Source of the DNA: Nitrospinales bacterium
GTDB lineage: Bacteria; Nitrospinota_A; UBA7883; JACRGQ01
Assembly (NCBI GenBank): GCA_023248495.1
Contig: JAHFEK010000006.1
Location: 1-64,000 of the forward strand
Length of the DNA stretch: 64,000 nucleotides
Direction: 5' to 3'
The notes under the pieces were generated by a model that was not told where the DNA came from, did not search any database, and was given only the letters and a program-made list of their open reading frames with translations. Shown here piece by piece: positions 9,803 through 18,593 of this stretch (the first letter of the stretch is position 1; every line of letters starts with the position of its first letter). Both the position numbers and the translations under genes were made by a program.

Positions 9803-10378
9803 GATCGTATCCTCCTTGAAAATTTGGCTTCCTTGCCATACCACCGCGGAAAATCCGCGACCCGCCACAAAAGGACGGCCGGACGCGCGTGGCGGCGCGC
9901 CCGCATTCCCCGCCACCCCAGCCGGGAATGTGTCGAAACGGGTTCAAAGGCTGTTTCTGGTCGAAGTCCTCCTTCATATTGGATGAAACTTTTACAAAAT
10001 TTCATCCGATTCCCACGTTTTAGAATTGCCCCGTTCGTTCGCGGTTCGCATGTGGAGTTTTTGAGAGGAACGGGCGGAGGGAGGTGTGTCCGTTGATGGT
10101 TGTTACCCACCGGCGGAACACCGAACCCCCGGCGTTCTTGCCTTTGAAACCCTACGTTGCGAAACGCCAACTGTTTACCCCGTGGCGCTTCTCACTCTTT
10201 TATCTAGATAACTTATCGACCCGGCAAAAATTTCCCATGAGGCCTATTTGTGGGTGCGGAAGAAAAGGATGCAGGAACTAAAGTTTTGCTTTTATTCGCC
10301 GGGGGAGGAGGCCTGCAAAGGGGGGACCCGCTCCCATCGGCCATGCCGTGAAGGGATAAAGAAAATTCTCGCGAGCGG
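9803..10378 (-). promoter_or_regulatory. 576-base flagellin upstream region
   Basis: No convincing gene is present. The ORFs listed here have low-complexity or shadow-like translations. On the minus strand, GTCGATAA at 10213-10220 resembles the sigma-28 -10 element GCCGATAA, but no TAAA box lies 15 bases upstream, so support is weak. TTATCTAGATAA at 10200-10211 is a perfect 12-base palindrome beside it. A strong stem-loop lies at 9981-10007. If transcription starts near 10205, the leader would be about 400 bases long. Confidence 0.35.
9981..10007 (-). promoter_or_regulatory. Stem-loop in the flagellin leader
   Basis: GGATGAAA and TTTCATCC form an 8-bp stem. Inside it TTTT/AAAA can pair around a 2-base loop, with one bulged base. 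It lies ~180 bases before the flagellin start and could be an RNA control structure or an operator. It is not followed by a T-run as a terminator would be. Confidence 0.45.
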
Positions 10379-12088
10379 TTAACTAGAGGGAGATGCTGAA
10401 GCGTAGGGTGCCGATTCGGGGAGAAATTCCATGAAGAATGTGGAGCCTGATGGGGATGTTTCAGCCCGCAGCAGACCGCCGTGGAGGCTCATGATGTCTT
10501 GGCAGTAAGGAAGTCCGAGGCCGGTTCCCCTTTCCCCGGCCGTTCCCCTGGTGCTGGTCATAACTTCATATTTAAAAATATCGGGCATTATGGCCTCGTG
10601 GACGCCGATGCCGGTATCCCTGACGGCAAGAATATGGGGAGCCGGCGCGAACAGGGTAATTGTTCCCCCCTGCTGGGTAAACTTGATGGCGTTTGTAAGC
10701 AGATTCACGATTACTTCACCCAGCAAATCGACATCGCCCGTCAACTCCCATTTTAGGGGAATTTCATTTTGTATCATGATCCCTTTTTGCGACGCCGCGA
10801 GGGAGATTTTTTCAATCCATTTTCGCGCGAACGCATGAAGATAGAAGCGGCTTTTGTTGAGACTGATATTGCCGGCCTGCAAACGGCTCACATCGAGAAT
10901 CTTCCCGGCACTTTCCATTAAATCATCGGCGATCTTTTCCGAGGTGGCCAGCCAGCTGGCGATATCCGTTTTATTCGCGTCATTGTTATCTTTCGCCGCG
11001 CGGGAAAACTGGATATACCCCTTGATCGTCGCCAGCGGCTCCCGGATGTTATGCGAAACCAGCGCCACGAAACGATCCTTTAGCCGCGTGGCGTCCTCGG
11101 CCCGTTCCTTCGCCACCCGCAATTCCTCGGTGCGCTCGTCCACGCGCCGCTGGTAGCGGCCGACGGTGAAACGGGTGGCCGCGAGAACTATCAGGGTGAT
11201 AACAAGGCAAACCGCCAGATTGCCGTACAGTGTTTTTCGCAAACCGGCAAGCGAAGGATTCACGTCCTGCTCCACCAGCAGATACCATTGCAGCTCTTTT
11301 ATAAAACGGGCGTTGACCAGCGCCGTTCTCCCTTGCTGGCGGTATTCAAACGACCCATGCTCCGATGAAAGGAGGGCGGGGGCGATTTCCCTGATGCCCG
11401 CCTCCTCCTTGATGTTGCGGTACGAATCGGCACTGCCGCTTCCCTTCAAGACAACGCTCCCCGCGCGGTCGACAAAAAAAATGTTGCGGCCATACCGGCT
11501 TTGATAATTCTCGATGACCTTGCGCGCCGAATCGACGGCCAGTCCGACGCCGGCGGCGCCGATAAAATGTCCGTTGTAATCGAATACGCGGTGATTGATG
11601 AAAATAGTCATGGTATCGCGGTTGGCCATATCCAGATCAACGTTGATTTCATAATCCGGCGTCATGCTCCGTACGCGGTAATACCAGACATCGCGCGGTT
11701 CGCCCTCCCGCACTTTTTTCAGAATACCGTTGGCGTGGTAGTACACGCCCGTCTTTTCCGAAACGAAGAACGAGGTGAACGCGCCATGCTTATCCAGAAT
11801 CCCCTTTAGGTACCTCGTAATTTCGGAGGTGTCGCGCTCGCCGCGCAATGTCCAATCGCGTAAAAAAGTGTCGTCGGCCATGAACGCGGAAATTAATATT
11901 GGGCGGAGAAGGTCGCGCTGGATTTCGGAGTAGATGTTATCGCTGGTGATGGGCAATTCGCGGGCGATGATCGCCTCGCGCACCGCCGCCTTGGACACGA
12001 AGTAGCTGGCGAGACTGGTGGCGAAGAACCCCGCCACCAGCAAAATGCTGATGAGGATGATAAGACGCCTGCTCTCGCCTATTTCCAT
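10379..12088 (-). CDS. Sensor histidine kinase with extracytoplasmic Cache-type sensor
   Basis: 569 aa. Membrane helix at ~8-30, a ~250-residue periplasmic sensor with dCache-like features (GVYYHANGILKKVREG, VFDYNGHFIGAAGVGL, FFVDRAGSVVLKG) and a second helix near 285-305. HisKA follows, with phospho-accepting His ~347 (LVSHNIREPLATIKGY). HATPase_c carries the N box NLLTNAIKFT and the G boxes RDTGIGV and GTGLGLPYC. No response regulator is adjacent, so the partner is unknown. The first 43 residues are repeated almost exactly in the pseudogene at 13450-13593. The ATP-binding end resembles that of the kinase at 19554. Confidence 0.93.
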   Translation of the reverse strand: MEIGESRRLIILISILLVAGFFATSLASYFVSKAAVREAIIARELPITSDNIYSEIQRDLLRPILISAFMADDTFLRDWTLRGERDTSEITRYLKGILDKHGAFTSFFVSEKTGVYYHANGILKKVREGEPRDVWYYRVRSMTPDYEINVDLDMANRDTMTIFINHRVFDYNGHFIGAAGVGLAVDSARKVIENYQSRYGRNIFFVDRAGSVVLKGSGSADSYRNIKEEAGIREIAPALLSSEHGSFEYRQQGRTALVNARFIKELQWYLLVEQDVNPSLAGLRKTLYGNLAVCLVITLIVLAATRFTVGRYQRRVDERTEELRVAKERAEDATRLKDRFVALVSHNIREPLATIKGYIQFSRAAKDNNDANKTDIASWLATSEKIADDLMESAGKILDVSRLQAGNISLNKSRFYLHAFARKWIEKISLAASQKGIMIQNEIPLKWELTGDVDLLGEVIVNLLTNAIKFTQQGGTITLFAPAPHILAVRDTGIGVHEAIMPDIFKYEVMTSTRGTAGERGTGLGLPYCQDIMSLHGGLLRAETSPSGSTFFMEFLPESAPYASASPSS

Positions 12089-12541
12089 CGCCTCTCCATT
12101 TCCAAGTTCATTGAAGAGCCATTCGGTTGGCTAGCTTTGGATTGACTGTTCCGCATATACTACCACGCAATTTTTATCATGCCATTCACGCCGCCGGTAT
12201 GCGGAGGCGCATCTCAGGCGGGGGGGTGTCATCTGAGCCATTGGCGGTGGAATAGCCTTTAGGCCACATCCTGCGGTAGACCCTCCCCCCGGTACCACAA
12301 ATTTTAATCTGTGGTTGTTTCCACGGGAAACAAGAACTCTTGGCCCTAACAGGCCAACAACAGAATGAATTCTGTTGTACCGACATCTCACACCTCTGTT
12401 GGCGTGGTTATAGCCCCTCTTCGTCCCATACCTCGTTACGTCACGCCGATTGGTGATTAGCAAAAATAACCCTTCTTTGGTATTGACTTTGCAGGGGGGG
12501 GTATAAAATGTGCTCATACTTTTTTACAGGAGAGGGCGCAT
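12089..12541. other. 453-base region between the kinase and the AT-rich cassette
   Basis: It holds the kinase promoter region. The 17-base ATATACTACCACGCAAT at 12155-12171 recurs exactly at 13661-13677 upstream of the duplicated kinase start. It also holds the hairpin array at 12290-12382 and a possible plus-strand promoter before the 12542 gene (TTGACT at ~12483 and TATAAA at ~12502, but with a short 13-base spacer). The minus-strand ORFs of 128 and 66 aa run through the hairpin array and look non-coding. Confidence 0.5.
12290..12382. repeat. Array of four adjacent perfect hairpins enclosed by an outer stem
   Basis: Within 93 bases there are ACCACA/TGTGGT (12294-12315), TTGTTTCC/GGAAACAA with a 3-base loop (12315-12333), TTGGCC/GGCCAA (12340-12357) and ACAACAGAAT/ATTCTGTTGT with a 2-base loop (12357-12378). 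The outer CGGTAC (12290-12295) pairs with GTACCG (12377-12382), sharing one or two bases with the end hairpins. The result is a multi-branched fold on either strand. Function unknown: it could be a structured RNA, a leader of the gene at 12542, or a recombination/insertion site at the cassette end. Confidence 0.6.
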
Positions 12542-13075
12542 ATGAAACAAGAAATCTTTGGATCAAGAAAAAACATTTTCTTCTTACTTTTCATTTCCAT
12601 GTTTGTATTTCAGGCCAATTTTGCCAGGGCTGATGAATGGGAAGATGCTGGATATAGCACTTACTCAGCACCAATGCTAAAGAAGAATTTTTCTTTTTCA
12701 ACTCCAGATGAGGTCAGGCAATTCACGACGAAGTATTGCAAAGCAGGGCTTGCATTATTAGAGGGCAAGGGACATGCATACCCAGGAAGCTTTGTTTCTC
12801 CCCCGTCAAATCCCAACGATGATGATGGCACACATTGTTATATGTTTAATGGCCAAATATTTCAAGTGCTGGGAGAAAATGAGGGTCTTTACGAAGATTA
12901 CGAACATAGGAACAAAATATTTTATGTCTCATTCGGCAAAGAGGGCCGGGCAACTTCTTTTTTTACTGCCATTGTAACCGTCAAGGGGAGCTACAAATAC
13001 CAGTCAAACGCTGGCATACAGATAGTTCCGAGGTTAAAAATTCTTAGAACAGCAAAGAGAGGGGAGAATGAATAG
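12542..13075 (+). CDS. Exported protein of unknown function
   Basis: 177 aa. A clear signal peptide (residues ~1-29: lysine-rich start, hydrophobic FFLLFISMFVF core, FARA/DEW cleavage region) is preceded by AGGAGAGG. The mature protein has no domain I recognise. It holds two cysteines (KYCKAG and THCYMF), which could form a disulfide. Codon usage is AT-rich compared with its neighbours, suggesting recent acquisition. It lies inside the segment bounded by the duplicated kinase ends, with the hairpin array 160 bases upstream. Confidence 0.7.
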   Translation: MKQEIFGSRKNIFFLLFISMFVFQANFARADEWEDAGYSTYSAPMLKKNFSFSTPDEVRQFTTKYCKAGLALLEGKGHAYPGSFVSPPSNPNDDDGTHCYMFNGQIFQVLGENEGLYEDYEHRNKIFYVSFGKEGRATSFFTAIVTVKGSYKYQSNAGIQIVPRLKILRTAKRGENE

Positions 13076-13144
13076 CTAGCGGCTGGCGATAGATGTAAAT
13101 GACGAAAATGCTTCGTATTTCTAAACCCGAAATTGGAGGTCGAT

Positions 13145-13435
13145 ATGGAATATCCAAACATTAGTGGTGCTTGGCTGTCAAAAACGGGAAAGCTTGTTTA
13201 CATAATCACCCAGCTTGAAGATAAGTTTGTCTGGAGAGTTGTTCATGAGAAAGGGGTTACTGAGACCGGAATCGGGTGGTTCAAGGATCCCCACAACGTT
13301 GAAGCCCAATGGAACTTCCACGGAGGAAAACTTGGGAAAGGCATTAAAACTTGTACAGGCGAAATAGCGAAAGATATGAAACAAATCCTTTGGAAGGACG
13401 GAGATCATTTTATGAAGCGAATCCCCAACCGATGA
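13145..13435 (+). CDS. Small protein of unknown function
   Basis: 96 aa from ATG at 13145, which follows GGAGGT with 4 bases between. The TTG start of the ORF track overlaps that ribosome site. The sequence (YPNISGAWLSKTGKLVYI, then FVWRVVHEKGVTETGIGW) suggests a small all-beta, lipocalin- or avidin-like sheet, but this is only a guess from strand pattern. It has no signal peptide and no cysteine pair. AT-rich codon use matches the preceding gene. It ends 15 bases before the duplicated kinase fragment. Confidence 0.65.
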   Translation: MEYPNISGAWLSKTGKLVYIITQLEDKFVWRVVHEKGVTETGIGWFKDPHNVEAQWNFHGGKLGKGIKTCTGEIAKDMKQILWKDGDHFMKRIPNR

Positions 13436-13449
13436 GTTTCGAGTAACGG

Positions 13450-13593
13450 TTAAATCCCGAAGCGGCGGGCGATGATGGCCTCGCGCACCCCCGCTTTGGA
13501 AACAAAGTAGCTGGCGAGGCTGGTGGCGAAAAAACCCGCCACCAGCAAAACGCTGATGAGGATGATAAGACGCCTGCTCTCGCCTATTTTCAT
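13450..13593 (-). pseudogene. Truncated duplicate of the Cache histidine kinase 5' end
   Basis: The 47-codon reading frame starting MKIGESRRLIILIS matches the first 43 residues of the kinase at 10379-12088 with about three differences (Glu2Lys, Ile15Val, Ala35Gly), then ends in RFGI and a stop. The nucleotide match is also close, starting at GCGGGCGATGAT. Only the first membrane helix remains, so it cannot be a kinase. It is either a decayed tandem copy or the result of an insertion that duplicated the target. Confidence 0.85.
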
Positions 13594-13660
13594 CGTCTCC
13601 TCGGTGGGCATATCCATCGGCCAGTCATGCGGTGCGTGAGCATCGAAATGACCGTTGGGG

Positions 13661-13677
13661 ATATACTACCACGCAAT
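13661..13677. repeat. Second copy of the kinase upstream element
   Basis: ATATACTACCACGCAAT is identical to 12155-12171. On the minus strand both read ATTGCGTGGTAGTATAT, with TAGTAT as a possible -10 and TGGCAT a little upstream. Conservation of this block, while flanking bases differ, suggests that it is the kinase promoter. Confidence 0.6.
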
Positions 13678-13709
13678 ACACCATGCCAGCCCCCTGCCGG
13701 AAGGCGGGA

Positions 13710-14987
13710 TTAAAGCCGGCTGAATGCGGCTTCGGCTGCGGCAATGGTATTGGCAATATCGGCATCGCTGTGCGCCAACGACATAAATCCCGCTTCAAAT
13801 TGCGACGGGGCCAGATAGATGCCGTTCTCCAACATCAGCCCAAAATATTTTGCGAACTTTTTCGTATCGGACGTTTTGGATGAAGGGTAGTCGAACACTT
13901 TCTTGTCGGTAAAGAAAATCGAGAACATCGCCCCCGCCCGGTTGCTGGTGGTCTTGTGCCCGGCCTTTTGCGCGGCGGCGGCAAGGCCATCGGCCAATTT
14001 TTTGCTCTTCTGTTCAAGCTGGCCGTATGTGCCGGGCTCTTTCAAAATGTTGAGGGTGGCAATGCCGGCCGCCATTGCCAGCGGATTGCCGCTAAGGGTT
14101 CCGGCCTGATAGACAGGTCCTTCGGGGGCCATCATTTTCATGATATCCCCGCGCCCGCCGAAGCAACCGACCGGCAGACCGCCGCCAATGATTTTGCCCA
14201 GCGTGGTGAGGTCGGGCTTCACCCCGTAGTACTGCTGCGCGCCGCCATATGCCAAACGGAAACCGGTGATAACCTCATCGAATATGAGCAATGCGCCATG
14301 CTTGTCGCACTGCGAGCGAAGACCCTGCAAAAATCCCGGCTCCGGTATCCACACCCCCATGTTGCCGACAACCGCTTCCAAAATCACGCAGGCGATTTTG
14401 CCGGGGTGCGCGGCGAACAGCTCTTCAACGTTCGACAGATCGTTGTATTTCGCGGTGACCGTGTTTTGGGCCACGCCCGAAGGCACGCCGGGACTGTCCG
14501 GCAGGCCGAGGGTTTCCACGCCGCTGCCGGCTTTCACCAGCATGCTATCGCCGTGGCCGTGATAACATCCTTCAAATTTGAGTATCACGTCACGCCCGGT
14601 AAATCCGCGCGCTAGGCGGATGGCGCTCATCACCGCTTCGGTGCCGCTGCTTACCATGCGGCACATCTCGATGGAAGGAACGGCGTCGATAACCATTTGC
14701 GCCAGCTCTATCTCGCGCTCGTGCGGCGCGCCGAAGCTGGTGCCTTCCTTCGCGGCTTCGGCGATGGCGGCCAATACGCGGTCATCGGCGTGGCCGACGA
14801 TCATCGGCCCCCATGAGCCGACGTAATCGATATACGTGCGCCCCTCGACATCGGTGATGGCGCTGCCTTTGGCGCGCTTGATGAAAAGCGGATCGCGCCC
14901 CACGCTTTTGAACGCGCGCACGGGGCTGTTTACCCCGCCGGGCATCAGTGTTTTAGCTTTTTCGAACAGTTCTGTGGATCGGCTCAT
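13710..14987 (-). CDS. hemL: Glutamate-1-semialdehyde 2,1-aminomutase
   Basis: 425 aa, the usual length. The PLP-binding Lys lies in [25 protein letters not shown] holds the Asp that contacts the PLP ring, and [18 protein letters not shown] and [11 protein letters not shown] are family signatures. It converts glutamate-1-semialdehyde to 5-aminolevulinate for tetrapyrrole synthesis. This fits a cell needing much heme for the cytochromes encoded further along. It is followed upstream by mtnP (12-base gap), probably co-transcribed. Confidence 0.96.
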   Translation of the reverse strand: MSRSTELFEKAKTLMPGGVNSPVRAFKSVGRDPLFIKRAKGSAITDVEGRTYIDYVGSWGPMIVGHADDRVLAAIAEAAKEGTSFGAPHEREIELAQMVIDAVPSIEMCRMVSSGTEAVMSAIRLARGFTGRDVILKFEGCYHGHGDSMLVKAGSGVETLGLPDSPGVPSGVAQNTVTAKYNDLSNVEELFAAHPGKIACVILEAVVGNMGVWIPEPGFLQGLRSQCDKHGALLIFDEVITGFRLAYGGAQQYYGVKPDLTTLGKIIGGGLPVGCFGGRGDIMKMMAPEGPVYQAGTLSGNPLAMAAGIATLNILKEPGTYGQLEQKSKKLADGLAAAAQKAGHKTTSNRAGAMFSIFFTDKKVFDYPSSKTSDTKKFAKYFGLMLENGIYLAPSQFEAGFMSLAHSDADIANTIAAAEAAFSRL

Positions 14988-14999
14988 GCGTTTTCCTTA

Positions 15000-15869
15000 C
15001 TATTTCCTGGGATTCAAATATTTGCCGATGATTGGCTTCAGCGCCAGTTTTGTCTTCGGCGGGATTTTCTTCAGGTCGGTCATTATGGTGTGGGCCAGCA
15101 TGTGATTGCACCCGGCGGGGCAATCGGCGGCATCATTGATTTCCGCCACCGCTTCCTTGATGATTTTTTGGGATATCTCCACGTTCTTGTGGATGATCTC
15201 CAGGATGGCGGCGGTGCTCACCTCTTCATGCCCTTCGTACCAGCAGTCGTAATCGGTGGAAAGCGCGATGGTGACGTAACAGAGTTCCGCCTCGCGGGCG
15301 AGTTTCGCCTCGTTGAGGTTGGTCATGCCAATGACGGACGCCCCCCACGAGCGGTACATGCGTGATTCGGCGCGGGTGGAAAATTGCGGCCCCTCCATAT
15401 TTACATAGGTGCCGCCGACATGGGTAACGGCCCCCGCGCGCTTGGCCGCCGCGGATGTCACGCCGATGAGGTGCTTGCAAATGGGATCGGCGAACGAAAC
15501 GTGGGCCACCACGCCGTTACCGAAAAAGGTGCTGGTACGCGCAAAGGTGCGGTCGATGAACTGATCCGGGAATACGATATGTCCCGGCTCAATTTCCTCC
15601 TTCAGGGAGCCGACGGCGGAAACGGAGAGGATTTTTTTCACCCCCAACGTCTTGAATCCGTAAATGTTGGCGCGGAAATTAAGCTCGCTTGGAAGTATCC
15701 GGTGCCCCCTGCCGTGGCGGGGAAGGAAGATAAGCTCTTTGCCGTTCAGCTCGCCGAAGACGTATTCGTCCGAGGGGTTGCCAAAAGGGGTTTTGAGCTT
15801 TTTGGTTTTCTTTATTTTCAGCTCTTTCATGCCGTAAAGGCCGCTGCCGCCTATAACACCTATCGCCAT
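15000..15869 (-). CDS. mtnP: S-methyl-5'-thioadenosine phosphorylase
   Basis: 289 aa. The N-terminal IGVIGGSGLYGM contains the phosphate-binding Ser. PRHGRGHRILPSE and VGGTYVNMEGPQFSTRAES are purine phosphorylase family-2 signatures. LSTDYDCWYEGHEEV carries the Asp-x-Asp base-recognition region. It splits methylthioadenosine to adenine and methylthioribose-1-phosphate in methionine salvage. Adenosine-specific relatives exist, so the exact substrate is by family inference. It sits between the coiled-coil gene and hemL on the same strand. Confidence 0.92.
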   Translation of the reverse strand: MAIGVIGGSGLYGMKELKIKKTKKLKTPFGNPSDEYVFGELNGKELIFLPRHGRGHRILPSELNFRANIYGFKTLGVKKILSVSAVGSLKEEIEPGHIVFPDQFIDRTFARTSTFFGNGVVAHVSFADPICKHLIGVTSAAAKRAGAVTHVGGTYVNMEGPQFSTRAESRMYRSWGASVIGMTNLNEAKLAREAELCYVTIALSTDYDCWYEGHEEVSTAAILEIIHKNVEISQKIIKEAVAEINDAADCPAGCNHMLAHTIMTDLKKIPPKTKLALKPIIGKYLNPRK

Positions 15870-15914
15870 GTATCGCGCTCCGTGGATGGGGGGTTGTGGG
15901 TGAAAGGAGCGGGA

Positions 15915-18185
15915 CTATTCCCGCTCCGCCTTTTGGTCGCTGATTTTCTTTTCGATCTCGCCCAGCAAAAAGCGAAGTTCGGTGATCTGCCCGGCCGCCC
16001 TGTCAATGGTCTTTTCCTCGGAGGAAAGCACCTTGAGCTTGGTCTTGATGTCTTCGGCGAGGATGTTGAGATCATTGAGCCGCTGTTCGGTGCGATTGAT
16101 AAGCACCATGCGGGAGTTGAGCACGTCGATCTTGGTTTCGGCCTCGTCCATGATGGTGGAGAGAGACCTGATCTTGTCCGAGATTTCGCCGAACGATTCC
16201 TGATGCTTGGCGATCTTCCGCTCCTGCGAACGGAGATCTTCTATCTGCGAGGTGAGAACGAGGATGTCTTCCTGGACTTTCTTGATGAGCGCCTCTTCCT
16301 TGCCGATCTGGTCGGCTTGGCGGGAGGTCTTTTCCATCATTCCGCCGAGCATGTTAAGCCGCTTTTCGGTCTCGATGAGAAGTTCCTCTTCGTCGCGGAC
16401 GTTCCCCAGCCGTTTTTCCAGATCGACCAGCCGCGTTTGCATGGCGGTCAACCGCTCTTCGCCGCCGGCAAGCTGCTGGCTCCTCGCCACGAGGCCGCTT
16501 ATCTGGCCATCCACCTTGTCGACCACCGGTATGAGTTCTTCCTTCGCCTTGATGATCCCCTGTAGAAGGTTGTTTCCTTCCCGCACTTCCTCGAGCTTGC
16601 CCGATACGCTTTCCTCGATAACGACCAGCTTGCTGCCGAGCATCTGGAGACGCCGCTCCTGGGCGTCGATGACGCTTTTTTCGCGGGTGATATCCAATAT
16701 CTTTTCTTCCACCTGGCGGGTGATCTCGCGCAGGTCTTCCACCTTCTTATCAAGGTTTTCAAGGAATTCGACCTTCTTGTTGATGCGATCCACCTTCAGC
16801 GTGGCGTCTTCGATGTAGTAATCCAGGCCGTCCAGTTTCTTCTCCAGCTTTTCGACAAGCGCCTTGCGCTGGAGCTGGTTTTCCATTTTCACGTCCAAGT
16901 TAATGACGGTGGAAGAGAGGGCGTTAACCTTTTTCTCCACCTGATCGACGATATTCCGGCGCGCCGACAGATCGTTTATCTGGGCGTTGAGCACTTCGTG
17001 CATTCCGCCCATCTTCTTGAGTTTGACTTCGATTTCTTCGCTGATCTTAATGTCTTCGCGGAAGCGCTGAAGCTTGAGTTCAAGGTCGTCCGCCTCTTGC
17101 TGGAACCGGGCCATTTTTTCGCGGGCGGCTTCCACGGATCCCATGTCGTCCTTGAGGATTTTCATCTTGTTGCCAATGGAATCGATAAGGAACACATTGA
17201 GCTTGTTGATCTTTTCCTCGGTGGCGGCCACCACTTCCTTGTCTTCCCGCACGCGGGTGATATTTACTTCCAGCTCGCTGTTCATTTCTTCCAGCTGCTT
17301 GAGCTTTCCGCCAATGCGCTTGATCATGTCTTCTTTCATCATGATGTTGCCGGTTTCCACGCGCAACGCATTCATGTCCTTGATCAGTTGCGCCACATCG
17401 CGGTTCATCTGCGTCACCAACGCATTTTGGCGCAACAGGTCTTCGCTGCTTGTTTGTAAACGGCTTATGGTCTGGCCGATTTTTTCGATGTCGTGACCGT
17501 ACCCGTCGATCTCTTCTTTCTGCCGGGCGATGCGGCCGATTTTGTCTTCCAACTCGCGGCTGACGCCCTGCAAGCGGCCTATCTGGTCGTCCGAGGTCTT
17601 GAGCAACCCCTTAAAAGTTTCGATAGCCTGCATCCGGTCGGCGATTTTATCCAGCATCTCCTCAAGGCGGATGACGTTCTTTTCGGTTTGTTTAACCAGC
17701 TTGTTCTCTTCGCCAAGTTTCTTGACTTTGGCTTCCATGTCCCAGATCAGAATATTGAGCTTGCCGGCCTCTTCGTTGGCTTTTTCGACCACCAACCGCT
17801 GCTGGTTCAGCGCTTTCACTTTGCTTTTCACATGTTCCGCGATCAGGGAAACTTCGTCTACCGCCATCCGGTGTTCGTGCAGGCGTCCGGCGCTTTCTTC
17901 CACGCCGGAAGCAATGTCTTTCACACGGATTTCAAGGTTCCGCAGCTCCTCGAATTTCCCCCCCATCTTGTCGGCGAATTCGCTGAAAAAAGGGATTTTG
18001 CTTTCCAGGTTCTTCATCGTGGTGACGTTCAGGTTCACCTTGTCGATGTTGTTTTGGATGTATTCAACAAGGAGGTTGAGACTCTTTCGCTGTGCGTCGG
18101 CTTCTTTCACCAAATCGGCAAAACGGCTGATATCTTCCCGCGTGAGCTGCGAGCTGCCCAACGTGGTTATTTTTTCCTGTTCCAT
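15915..18185 (-). CDS. Large coiled-coil protein of unknown function
   Basis: 756 aa from ATG at 18185, which follows AAGGGAGG. The ORF-track start 13 codons earlier includes the ribosome site. Almost the entire protein is heptad-like and rich in Glu, Lys, Leu, Ile and Arg. Loosely repeated ~60-residue blocks each contain (V)EKKVxxL / LxxLDxxIxD-type segments. There is no ATP-binding head, so it is not SMC, no membrane segment and no signal peptide. It is probably a cytoplasmic rod or scaffold. It lies between Dabb/pdxJ and mtnP/hemL but with its own gap (18186-18299), so its role cannot be inferred from neighbours. Confidence 0.85.
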   Translation of the reverse strand: MEQEKITTLGSSQLTREDISRFADLVKEADAQRKSLNLLVEYIQNNIDKVNLNVTTMKNLESKIPFFSEFADKMGGKFEELRNLEIRVKDIASGVEESAGRLHEHRMAVDEVSLIAEHVKSKVKALNQQRLVVEKANEEAGKLNILIWDMEAKVKKLGEENKLVKQTEKNVIRLEEMLDKIADRMQAIETFKGLLKTSDDQIGRLQGVSRELEDKIGRIARQKEEIDGYGHDIEKIGQTISRLQTSSEDLLRQNALVTQMNRDVAQLIKDMNALRVETGNIMMKEDMIKRIGGKLKQLEEMNSELEVNITRVREDKEVVAATEEKINKLNVFLIDSIGNKMKILKDDMGSVEAAREKMARFQQEADDLELKLQRFREDIKISEEIEVKLKKMGGMHEVLNAQINDLSARRNIVDQVEKKVNALSSTVINLDVKMENQLQRKALVEKLEKKLDGLDYYIEDATLKVDRINKKVEFLENLDKKVEDLREITRQVEEKILDITREKSVIDAQERRLQMLGSKLVVIEESVSGKLEEVREGNNLLQGIIKAKEELIPVVDKVDGQISGLVARSQQLAGGEERLTAMQTRLVDLEKRLGNVRDEEELLIETEKRLNMLGGMMEKTSRQADQIGKEEALIKKVQEDILVLTSQIEDLRSQERKIAKHQESFGEISDKIRSLSTIMDEAETKIDVLNSRMVLINRTEQRLNDLNILAEDIKTKLKVLSSEEKTIDRAAGQITELRFLLGEIEKKISDQKAERE

Positions 18186-18299
18186 GCAACAACCTCCCTT
18201 AACGCGCAACAAATACCGCCGCAATCGAGGGCATTATGCCCTCACCCGGCGATATTTTGGGAAAAAAGCCTCCATTTGGGAAGCTATTCCCCCCTCCTC

Positions 18300-18593
18300 T
18301 TAAATGCCGTAATCTACTTTCACGGTAGCAAAGCAGATTTTCTTAATCAAATCAAGTACTTTTACGTGCTCCGGATGAACTTGGTACTCTTTCAACCGTT
18401 CGACATTTTCAAATACCGAGTTGAGAACGATGTCGTACGAATTGTGGGCATGAACAACGTCAAAGGCTACTTCCGCTTCTTTCATCAATCCGCCGGTATT
18501 GTGCAACAGGGATGAAAGCTGGTGGGCCAACTGCTTTCCCTCCGCGCCGGAGATCCCCTCTTTCAGCTTGAACAGCACGATGTGACGTATCAC
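18300..18593 (-). CDS. Dabb family (stress-responsive alpha-beta barrel) protein
   Basis: 97 aa from GTG. IRHIVLFKLKEG is the family's opening strand, and the rest forms a ferredoxin-like dimeric barrel (VAFDVVHAHNSYDIVLNSVF, YQVHPEHVKV). The biochemical role of bacterial Dabb proteins is mostly undefined. The start overlaps the pdxJ stop by one base (TAGTG), so translation is coupled to pdxJ. Confidence 0.85.
   Translation of the reverse strand: MIRHIVLFKLKEGISGAEGKQLAHQLSSLLHNTGGLMKEAEVAFDVVHAHNSYDIVLNSVFENVERLKEYQVHPEHVKVLDLIKKICFATVKVDYGI

Noticed and set aside
9688-10170. 160-aa minus-strand ORF over the flagellin leader
   Set aside because: Overlaps flagellin in another frame and the hairpin region, and the translation looks random.
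12290-12382. tRNA gene or integron attC site
   Set aside because: No T-arm GGTTCRA or acceptor stem as in a tRNA. The CTAAC piece is not part of proper RYYYAAC/GTTRRRY core sites and no integrase is near.
12131-12517. 128-aa and 66-aa minus-strand ORFs across the hairpin array
   Set aside because: Palindromic DNA reads open by chance, and neither has a ribosome site or a family pattern.
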